A DNA stretch of 64,000 nt from Haliotis asinina (Eukaryota; Mollusca; Gastropoda; Lepetellida; Haliotidae), in assembly GCF_037392515.1 (NCBI RefSeq), contig NC_090281.1:45608645-45672644 (forward strand), in the 5' to 3' direction. Below the pieces are notes generated by a model. The model did not search any database. It was given only the letters and a program-made list of their open reading frames with translations, and had not been told where the DNA came from. The position numbers and the translations under genes are program-made. Of this stretch, positions 23,201-35,200 are shown one piece after another. Positions within the stretch are counted from its first letter, which is position 1; the number at the start of each line of letters is the position of its first letter.

Positions 23201-26200
23201 CAATGGGAGGTAACAACACAGCCGGTCACATGCCTGGTGGATAAAGCTTGCCTTCACTTTGCTTGGCGTGTTGAAACCTTTCAACAGGAATACAAATATT
23301 GACAAAAGAAGCCATGCAAAAACATCTGTGGTGTGTGTTTTGTCTTTGTTTCCCCCCCCCCCCCCCCCCCCCAAATTTTAGGGAGTACGCGAGCCACAGT
23401 TTGACCAGCTGCATGTTCCCATGGTGGTACCGTAACATTATGATTTTTTAATGCACTGGCAAGTAAGTACCAGCGTTATGAGGCACTATCAGTCGTTGTT
23501 GGTTCCACCCAAATTGTAAATGTGTGTAATATGTATCATTTCAGGTTTTCAAACAGGAATACTTTTCAAAACTGCTCTCATTCACTCATATGCTCACTCA
23601 CTCACATGTACACTCACTCACTCACTCACACGCTCACCTGTACACGTGGACGTGATGAAGGTCACTATGACCCCGGTCAAGACCGACACGAGGACAGCAT
23701 ACAGTGCGTACCACAGGTATGACATATGGTATATCCATCTGAAATATGCAAGAAGTGTCAAGATTCACTGATGTATCGATGCATATGCCACGCCAACCCA
23801 TGTATCGATTATCGTTTTATTTCTGTATCGATCTGCACCTCAAAGCATTTGGTGTAATGACTCACTCTGACCGCTATCATTCAACGTTACCTATTTTTGC
23901 AAAATTATTGGTAAATATGTTTGTACTGTCCTTCAATCATTATCATGATCGGTTTGATATTAGATACTAAACAGCCAAAGAAACGCAACTCGGTTGTTTT
24001 AAGTTTTAAGATACATTACCACGAACGCTTACTTTATGAGATTCATTTTTTCGAAACTTGCGATCCTTTTGCTGTCCGATTTACCTCGTGTATATCGAAG
24101 TATGGGGAACTCGATTTTACACATACTTCCCCAACATGAAAGTTTCACTGCAAGAAAACCCCAATCTTACAGATCCTGTCCATAGGGTTCCACAGAGGGC
24201 ACGGCAATCGTAGAATTGAGGATGGAAGCTATGCCGATATCGCTGATGCTGCAGTTACGTAGCACGCCGACCCAGTCGTCACACGCGTTGATGCTGACGT
24301 TGTTGACAGGAGGGACTGGGAGGACGAGCGTGCTCCCAACGCCTGCCCAGAAGGCCATTGCGGTGGACAGTATCAACCCACAAAGTGCACCCTGAAAAAA
24401 AAAACAGTTGCTCTATTATGGGGACATTGACCTTGGTCTGTCTATTTAAGAGCATTGGTAACTGAGGAAAATCTCATTACAATCAAATATTTGTTCTCAC
24501 TTCAATTAAACCAACGTCCTTTCGCCAATCAGAGCGACGCTTGGATCACACTCGAGAAAGTCAGACTGTGTTCTCAGTTCAGCTTCGAAAAGAGGTTCAA
24601 ATCACTTTTTGGACAAAGAAAAAATATTAAACAAAAATCTAGACTTTTGCAGTCATTGTCTTAATATGTTATGATTATCAAATTTTAACGCTATCAGTGA
24701 AAGAAATAAAGATCTTAGAAAGTTATAAAAATATTGTCTACACAGTGATTACTTCCTTGTGATTATAACGGTGTATAACGAAGGACAGGTGTAGGTCTGA
24801 CTAATCATCGTCGTTCTCTTGCTCAACAGCCTATTATTAGACATTTAAAACAGGAAGGACATCCCTTATCAGGTGGGAGGTTCTGCCACTCAATCTAGGT
24901 GAGAAATGATTGAAATCTGACTGAATAAAAACAAAGACACACCAGACTTCGACATAACAGTATACATATAGGTTGTGATCGGCATCAGTCGACTTACCCA
25001 TGCATTGATGAAGGGTATGAAAATCCCGCAAATGAATAAACCAAGGAGTGGTCCCCCACTCATGCCAAAGATGCTGAGCACGATCTGTGAAGACAACATG
25101 TGCCGGATGGGTTGCAGTTGTTGACTCTCCGATAACAATTAATCAATGGTAGAAACGAAAACTATCGATGCATCCATAGTATGAATGACTATCGACAGTT
25201 TAGAAACTGACTTCCGTCGATAAATGCGCAACGCAAATTACAAGAAGTATCAGACTCGTTTACTTAAGAATCGTTCTGATTTAGAATTTTCCGCCCCGTT
25301 ACCTTTAAAGTTCATCTGGTTTTAAGTTCCTTGTCAGTTCTTAAAAGAGACTGAAACTACTTCAACTTTTTTTTGTTTCATACGAACACTGAACATTCAC
25401 TTCAAATGGGACAATTCAAGTAGAAAGAAAATATTGCAATGGTAGTTCGCAATAGATTATCGCCAACGCAGTTGTATGTTACAGTAGACTGTCGCTAATG
25501 CAGTTGTATGTTACGGTAGACTGTCGCTAACGCAGTTGTATGTTACGGTAGACTGTCGCTAACGCAGTTGGATGTTACAGTAGACTGTCGCTAACGCAGT
25601 TGTATGTTACAGTAGACTGTCGCTAACGCAGTTGTATGTTACGGTAGACTGTCGCTAACGCAGTTGTATGTTACGGTAGACTGTCGCTAACGCAGTTGTA
25701 TGTTACAGTAGACTGTCGCTAACGCAGTTGTATGTTACAGTAGACTGTCGCTAACGCAGTTGTATGTTACAGTAGACTGTCGCTAACGCAGTTGTATGTT
25801 ACGGTAGACTGTCGCTAACGCAGTTGTATGTTACGGTAGACTGTCGCTAACGCAGTTGGATGTTACAGTAGACTGTCGCTAACGCAGTTGTATGTTACAG
25901 TAGACTGTCGCTAACGCAGTTGTATGTTACGGTAGACTGTCGCTAACGCAGTTGTATGTTACGGTAGACTGTCGCTAACGCAGTTGTATGTTACAGTAGA
26001 CTGTCGCTAACGCAGTTGTATGTTACAGTAGACTGTCGCTAACGCAGTTGTATGTTACAGTAGACTGTCGCTAACGCAGTTGTATGTTACGGTAGACTGT
26101 CGCTAACGCAGTTGTATGTTACGGTAGACTGTCGCTAACGCAGATGTATGTTACAGTAGACTATCGCTAACGCAGTTGGATGTTACAGTAGACTGTCGCT

Positions 26201-29200
26201 AACGCAGTTGTATGTTACAGTAGACTGTCGCTAACGCAGTTGTATGTTACGGTAGACTGTTGCTAACGCAGTTGTATGTTACGGTAGACTGTCGCTAACG
26301 CAGTTGTATGTTACAGTAGACTGTCGCTAACGCAGTTGTATGTTACAGTAGACTGTCGCTAACGCAGTTGGATGTTACAGTAGACTGTCGCTGTCGCAGT
26401 TGTATGTTACAGTAGACTGTCGCTAACGCAGTTGTATGTTACGGTAGACTGTCGCTAACGCAGTTGTATGTTACGGTAGACTGTCGCTAACGCAGTTGTA
26501 TGTTACAGCAGACTGTCGCTAACGCAGTTGTATGTTACGGTAGACTGTCGCTAACGCAGTTGGATGTTACAGTAGACTATCGCTAACGCAGTTGTATGTT
26601 ACAGTAGACAGTCGCTAACGCAGTTGTATGTTACGGTAGACTGTCGCTAACGCAGTTGTATGTTACGGTAGACTGTCGCTAACGCAGTTGGATGTTACGG
26701 TAGACTGTCGCTAACGCAGTTGTATGTTACAGTAGACTGTCGCTAACGCAGTTGTATGTTACAGTAGACTGTCGCTAACGCAGTTGTATGTTACAGTAGA
26801 CTGTCGCTATCGCAGTTGTATGTTACAGTAGACTGTCGCTAACGCAGTTGTATGTTACAGTAGACTGTCGCTAACGCAGTTGTATGTTACGGTAGACTGT
26901 CGCTAACGCAGTTGTATGTTACGGTAGACTGTTGCTAACGCAGTTGTATGTTACGGTAGACTGTCGCTAACGCAGTTGTATGTTACAGTAGACTGTCGCT
27001 AACGCAGTTGGATGTTACAGTAGACTGTCGCTGTCGCAGTTGTATGTTACAGTAGACTGTCGCTAACGCAGTTGTATGTTACAGTAGACTGTCGCTAACG
27101 CAGTTGTATGTTACAGTAGACAGTCGATACCGCAGTTGTATGTTACAGTAGACTGTTATAGTTATTTTCTCCTCAGTAGTCTCCCAAACTCACTAACCCT
27201 ACACTTTGTGATACTACACTGGAAGCGGAAGATCACTATCATCGGTGAAGATTGGGAGAACTGAAGAGAGACTTCAGGGAGGTTTGGTGGCCCTATCTCT
27301 GTGACTTAGTCACAAGCGAGGCTTAACACAACACCTTCTGAGGGTACCTGAAACCTTCTGAATTCAAATGTAACTGAAATACCGAGTCTATCTGGTTGTT
27401 CTTTACAATACTTGTCTACCCGGGTTAGAATGGATCTTCAGTAACCCATGCTTGTCGTAAGAGGCGACTAATGGGATTGGGTGTCCTACATACCTGCAGC
27501 ACTGTTTGTCCAAGTAGACGTGCCAGAAACGCGACAGCAATGACAACTCCGCCAAAGACTAAACCTGAAAGACAGAAAAAAATAAAACTGATGTAAATAT
27601 AATCTGTGACCATGAGACACATGGAGCTTGGACAGAAAACACTGCTGAACAGTTTTGGTTGTGCTAGCTCCACTCCAAGGGACGGGTTCGATACCTCATA
27701 TGGACAGAATTGGTGAAGCCTAAGATTTGCCCCGCCGTGATATTTTGCAGGTGTATTCTTACAAATGGCGTAATAATATACTAGCTAAAACAGCCCTGTC
27801 ATTTTGAAATTATTTTCTAAACACCAACGTGATCAAAATACGCATTTTCCGAATTATATAACCAACCATTAATCTGCTGACACGTTTCTACATATGTTCC
27901 ATACCAGTGCCTCTGCGGTTTACCTAACTGACAAACGTCATTGGCAAGTCGTGATACGACTCGGAAAATGTTAAGAACGACGATAAACCGTCTCATCACC
28001 GGTACCTATACGGGCGTTTCCACTGGAGATAGATTGGCACTCGTGAAATCAAAATCAGAAAATAGTCAAATATACTGAACAGCAACAGAAATGCAATTCT
28101 TTTTTTTCTATTCGTTTTATGTTGGTGTTGTTAAGTTTATAAACAGAAGCCATAAACACGCTTACCTTTATGAGATTTATTGTTTCCGAAACTTGCGCAT
28201 GCGTTTCTTTTATTGTTCAGTATAGATACTACGCCCACCTAGCGCCTCTCCCGTAAGACCTGGCATATTTTCGACATATAACAGCATTTGCAACAGCAGA
28301 TCTACCAACCTATGACTTTAGCCGTCCTGTTGACGAAGACGGTAGACGGAACCCAGTCCCTTGCCTCCCACGCCAGTTTAAGGATATCCTCGAGGAACAC
28401 AATGGAGAGTGCATTGAGACCAGACGAGATGGAGCTGTGAAGAGGTAGATTCTTCATCATGGAAATAAGACGCATGATTTTGCATTTTTGACTCATGAAG
28501 TGCAGATAATAATTCACAATTTAGAAATCAATTCAACATGAAACGGTTTGTTGTGTATGTTATTTCATCTTTTTATTTTGGTTTTGATGGTTTTTTGGCT
28601 TTGTGAACCTGTTTGGGGTCGTTGTTCTTTGAATGGGTTTCTTATGTTCGCTTTATGCAGTTTCTATGGTCGGGTGACGAGGGGACTGGCGGTGCGGGCA
28701 GCCTGTCCATTGTTTTAGACAACCACATATGGCTAATCCATGCTTTCCCCCGTCGAGTCGTGACATACTTAGAGTACACTTACTTACGATCATGAACACC
28801 GCTCAGTGTGCACACGAGCCTCTAATCATGCCATCTAGGGTTTGACAGAACAGACTTAGGACAACAGACTTAGTGTGATTGACGACGACAGATCTATCAA
28901 CTGACACTGCATATTGCACGTACGTTGTCAGATTCCATATTGCCCCGGCTAATGTACAGGTGATACAGCACAATCCTCCTCCACTTTGATGTATATAGAT
29001 ATATAGATATATAGATATACATGCAGATGGGTGCATAAACATTGCCATCGGTATGGAAATACCACGCAACGCGTTGTAATTTGCCATTTTTCGAGTTCAA
29101 ACGAAGCTATACTCTTACGAATGTTGGGCTGTTGGGTAGACCAGTGGTTAAAGTGCCCGCTCGTCATGCCGAAGATCCGAGTTCGATTCCCACATGGATA

Positions 29201-32200
29201 CAATCAAACATCAAATATATCGTTTCATATTTGTTTCATTTTAGTTACCATTAAATACTGATTTGTACTTTCTTCTGTCCATAACCCGTAACGATCCGGT
29301 AATACGTGTCGGATCGACAACTTGGGTTAGAATTGATCTTCAGCAATCAGTGTTAGTTAAAAGAGGCGAGTACTGGGTTTGAATGTTCATCCTCATTGAC
29401 GTGGTTGACACACACCATTGTATCCAAGTTACATAGATCGATGCTCATACTGTTGATCACTGGATTGTCTGGTCCAGACTCTATTATTTACAGACCGCCG
29501 GAATATAGCAGAGTGTGGCGTTTAACAACCATCCGATCAACGAACATGTAAAACGCGTCAAGTTACCCCATCTGACTCATGCTGAACTGTCTCAAGTAGT
29601 TTTAGTGTTTTTAAATATCCTTTCATGACCTACGACTTCTGAGTGAGTGGACCGGCTAACCCATGGATTGGCCGGTCCACTGACGACTACATAAGCCTCA
29701 TATAGCTTGTAATATTGCTGAGTGAGGCGAGAATGTATATTCCGTTAGTTCACGGCACAGCTGAGTTGATTGCAGTGTCGTTAGTCCTGAATGGAGCATA
29801 TCGAGACATGCAGCAATTCGAGTACAGACATTGTAAAACCACTGAAGTATAAATTACCATCAGCACGAATCAGTGAGTGAGTGAGTTTAGTTTTACGCTG
29901 CACTCAGCAATATTCCAGCTATATGGCGGTGGTCTGTAAATAATCGAGTCTGGACCAGACAATCCAGTGATCAACAACATGAGCATAGAGCAACATCAAC
30001 AACATGAGCACGTGTCAACCAAGTCAGCGTGCCTGACCACCCGATCCCGTTAGTGGCCTCTTACGACAAGCATAGTCGCCTTTTATGGCAAGCATGGGTT
30101 GCTGAAGGCCTATTCTACCCCGGACCTTCACGGGTCCAGCACGAATTAGGTATTTGAACCCACGATTATACAATCCTGGCAAGCCTAAACAAACAAACTT
30201 CCAAACAGATAGCACTTGCCATATGTGGAATTCAGCCGACTGCCCCGAAAACTAAAAACTGTCGCACGCGGTGTTGACGGTGTTTGGATAACTGGCCTCA
30301 ATCACAGATTGTGTTATAGGTCCAAGGGAGATAACTTGGAATTGGCTAGATTATGAAGTTCGGTCGGTGGCCGGCGTGAGAGACTACACAGAATCACCAC
30401 TGAACCACGTCAGGGTGACCCTTCTTACCTAAGGGACGCGCTGAAAAGACTGGCAACAAACAGTCCAGCAAGGCCGGGCAGAAAGGTCAATTTGTCCATG
30501 ACCAGGAACGGTAAAAGCTGAAAGAAAGAAAACACAAACAAGTAAATGAATGAGAGAGGACAGAGGAACAGATGAATGGGTGGATAAATAAGCAGGGGCT
30601 GGAGGAGTTCATGCAATGTCGAGAATGTATAAATAGATGAACGAGCGCATCCTCGGCACTCAGGGGCCTGAGATCCAATTAGATTCAGTAATATCTGTGA
30701 AAGACCAGAGAAGACTTTATTACTCTCCATCGGAACATACGGCGATGTAATCGGCTCTTATAGCACCTTCGTAAAGTATCTGCCCATACACTTTCTCAGG
30801 GTACCCCTCGACGCAGAAAATCTGCGTACATGACACAGTGGGAAGTGAAAATACGCATAAAAGACAAGCTCTGCGTCGCTTCCGATGCAATTAAATCACA
30901 AATCAAAAACACATAATTAAATGCTATAGGTAGTAATGTAACTTAATTGCTTTCAAATTGATTAGAAAGTACACATAATAATTCTTTAGAATCCAGATTT
31001 GGATTTATATACCCGAAAAAAGGCATTATAAGTTGAAAATCGATTTTCTTTGTAAATTGCGTGACCCCCAAATTTAGATATTGACTCCCAAAACAACAAT
31101 TTGGAGAGTCAGCCTGACCCCGAAATATAAATTTCTAGGGGAAACTCTCTTTCTGCTACACCAATTTCATTGCAAAGCCCATGAAACACTACCATAAGCC
31201 AGTCAAAACAGTCACACTTCTACGGACGTTGAATATGTCGAATATGAACATGTGATACAGATTAGATAGATAATTAAATAGTTTTAGCTCCAATATTTCT
31301 ACAACTGGAATTAAACGAAGCTGAAAATATAATAATCTCAAACTCAAGAATAATGTTGCGTTTGACCTCCCTTGACCTACAGACCTGATCTCTGGCCTTG
31401 ACATGACCTAGCATGTAGGGGTCGCATTCGTTGTAGACGGCGAAAATTACGAGGCCCACAAAGCAGACGAGACAAGACAGGATCAGCGTGGGAGGGATAC
31501 TCATATACAGAGCTCTGAAATACATGAATGAGTGAGGGAGTCAGGTTTAACGTTGTTTTAAACCAATATTCCGTTACACGTCAAGGCAGAGCTGAGCAGA
31601 TTGATGTGTGGTTAGTCCTGAATGGAGCATATCGAGATATGCAGCAGTTCGAGAAAACCACCGAAGTGTGAATTTGACACGCCATAAAACACCATTAGCA
31701 TGAATCAGGGATTTGAACCAACGATTATAAAATCCTGTCAAGCCTCAGAGACAGAACTCCTCACAGATACACGGGTACACGCCTTCTCGATACGCAAATA
31801 GATAATCTTACTAAGAAACGATAAATGAATACGAGTAATACTTCTACATTTCAATGGGATAATATGTCCTATGCCACCAGGCAGGAAATCTGAAAGGAAA
31901 GAGTTTTGTTGCCATCCTTCCCTTACATTAGAACAGTTACGGTCATACTTACTTTTGAGAGTTGTGTATCTTCTTAATTGCCAGATATCTCTGTATCGTC
32001 GTCTGATTGGCTGCATATATTGTCAGCTGACCTACCCAGGAGCCAATGATGAGCGACCACACAGAATGACGGACGGTAGGGTCAGGATCCCAGCTGTCCA
32101 ATAAAAATGCCATAAGTGGCTCTCTTGTGTTAGCATAACAATGCTCGTAATATAACCACGGGTTTGACTGGGTCAGATAAATCACTCTGCATACCGCTGT

Positions 32201-35200
32201 AATCATGTAAAGATTTAGTGCGGGCATTAGACAGAACTAAACATTCTAACCCAGGCCAACGAGCTGGATTCACAATTTGTTAGGATGACTTAATACTCAC
32301 TCGAAGAAGAATATCCTTCCCTTTTCGTTTGCAATCTGCCACACCCTCTCGACACCGCCCACTTCAATGGATCCCTGCACCGCTACTGCAACCAAACCCG
32401 CCATCACCACAAACGTCTGGAATGTGTCTGTCCACACCACGGCTCGAAGACCACCCTGCCGGACAGAGACACAGTCACGTCCAGGCACAAATACCGTCCA
32501 GAAGCAGACACCGTCAAGTTCAGACACAGACATTGTAAATCATGAAATATCCAACAACACCAGCACAGCACTCATATCCCTTAGCATTCCCTACTTGGCA
32601 CTCATACCGCCCTACGTAGCACTGTTGGTGCCCTACGTAGCATTCCTGAGGCCCTGCTTAGCACTCACATCTCCATACTTAGCATTCTTGGCACCCTGCT
32701 CAGCTCTCACATGGCTGTACCTAGCATTTTGTATCTAGCAACCCGTGGCACTTGTACTTACATTTGGCGCCCTACTTAGCGCTCATATCGCCTTACTTAG
32801 CACCCTTGGTGCGCTATAGATACCAACAACTTTTGATTTTATCCTTCAAGTTAATCAACTCTAATTCTGCTTCTTTATATTGATAATGGATCTATATGTA
32901 TACGGCCTATCATCTTACAACCCGTCGCACTTTACTTACATTACATTGTGAAGCAGAAAATGGGTACCCGGTGGGATGAGTAACTGTTGACCTTACTCAT
33001 CATAGGCAGCTTGGATTATCCGTGATTATAATAATCAGATTGGCTGCGCGTTCAGCAACCGCAACGGATGGAAAATAGCACGTATCAAATGCACTTATTA
33101 TAATTATCAAGCAAACATACGAAGTGAATACAATTATGAGGGCCGCGCGCTCAAACCGATTATACTCACAAGTGCTGTGTAGAATGTGCATACGACACCA
33201 ATTATTGCTATACATAGCTCCAGACTCAGCCCAGTCACTGGAAACAGACAACAGACAATCGTTACTGGACGATTCCTTACTGAAGGCATAAGTTTCAAAG
33301 GTCCGGATTAAACAGTACAAGCCGGCGAGTGATGAACTACAGTGAAACACCGCTGTGTCGAAGGTGAAGAAGCCAAATTCTTCGAGTTGACCGAGGCTCG
33401 ACACAATCGCCAAAGAGAAATACGCGGGGACAAGGCTTTACTTTGATAGAGCTGTCAGTTCGATAAAATCGACAAAGAGAAATACGCGGGGACAAACTTT
33501 GATACATGTGTCAGTTCGGCTCATCAAAGTTCGTCACTGTGGTGTTTAGCTGTTTGTATGACGACTATACACCAAACATTGATCGGCCGGAAAAGAAGGT
33601 GTGTGCAAAAACAGGGTCGGGAATAATGCGAAAATGTTGGGAACGTTTATGTAGAGATGAAGCTTCAGTAACACATACGATTGACTGAAAGTAAGTGATT
33701 TAACTGGAAAACCCATTTTGAAAACAAAATAATACAAAACACAACGCTGTGACAGCCATGAGTGAAGGAGTTTAGTTTTACGCCGCACTTAGCAATATTC
33801 CAGATATGCGGCAATAGTCTGTAAATAATCAACAACAAAATTGATCAACAACATGATTATTTATCTACGCAAACGACGATGTATCGGAGTAGAAATGTTG
33901 ATGAGGCAGGTGAGAAGCTTACCTGAGTTGAGAGCGAGAGATGGAGCGTACAGCACGACCCCCATAAACAGAAGCTGCAAGCAAAGGAAAAAAAGGAACG
34001 TGACACAATTGTGAATAACGCATGAAGGGAAAAGTACGCATAGGTTAGTAACACGTTTAGTACAGTTTCAGCGATGATAACGATTACACTTGTTCCCAGT
34101 AGTCCACCTTCATACTACGGTTTTTATGAACGTATTAACGATTGTTTTTCTTCCTGCTAGTACATATGATTCTGTATCGTCTACATAGGTCCTCATGCTT
34201 CTTTGCAATATGCGATATAGTATCCAAAATAGCTTGCCTGAGAGTTACTTGCTCACAAAATATTTCACTAGCCCGAAATTGTAGAAAAAACAGAAACTAC
34301 GTAAAAACTGCAAAAAGATAAAATACCATCATTTATCAGGCCACAATCTTTTATGATTTAAAAGTATACATGTATTAGAACAAACAAGCCGGAGAGCGTT
34401 ATATATTTTAAAAAATGGTCTTTCACAAACCAGTGACTGTGAGAATGTACTGGCTCGACTGGCTTGTTCTTTGTTTATGTTTAAACATATGTTATCCATG
34501 AGAAAAGGATTGCATACAAGTTCTACAACTCAGAAACCCTCTCCATAGTATTGACATAATATTATTAACGTTCATTATACAAGGAGGGAAGAGAGAACAG
34601 AACGATGGCAAAAAGTTGAGCAATTGCAATAAATAAGAAAATCAGTTTGATTGACAAATATATGTCCAGAGTCCAGTAGCTGTCAATATAAGTCAGAGAA
34701 CGTTACCATGTTCAACAGGAACAGGATAGAGGCGCACACTCGCACTGACCGGTTGAAGCGGTTCTCCAAATACTGAAATAGACATGGAACATGGAGTATG
34801 AAATAAATACATGGGTCACAACAACGCTTAGTGGAACAATACTCATCTCACTATTACCAACACCCTGATCATATATATACTGATAGCAGCTAATAAAGGA
34901 ACACAGGAAAATTCAAGCGTTCCTTTAATATTTTCCAGTTTTGATCACCAGCTTTGAATAGCGCTGTGGGAGGATGTAATTGAAGATCACTGCATGAAAT
35001 AGTGTTCCCTTATTTGTTTCGCTTAGTATGTACGAGTAATATTCGCCTTCGTATCTTCGTTCTTGGCCGATCTACAAACTACTACTCAGTCGACAGAATA
35101 TCATTTCATCATTGAATTCAATATGTTTCACTAAGATGAGTGAGTGAGTTCCTCAGATTCTCTATTTGAAGTTGTACCTGACTCTTGTAAGTAGAGTTTA

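Noticed and set aside
22724-23438. Poly-Gly frame on the minus strand
   Set aside because: The poly-C tract makes the glycines; only 23116-23277 within it is a supported exon (SMCT-A exon 14).
7195-27155. CRISPR-like look of the repeat arrays
   Set aside because: The repeats are head-to-tail without unique spacers and lie in a eukaryotic gene context.
33000-33413. 137-codon minus-strand frame
   Set aside because: It overlaps SMCT-A exon 4 in a different reading frame and has no family signature; the supported exon is 33170-33237.
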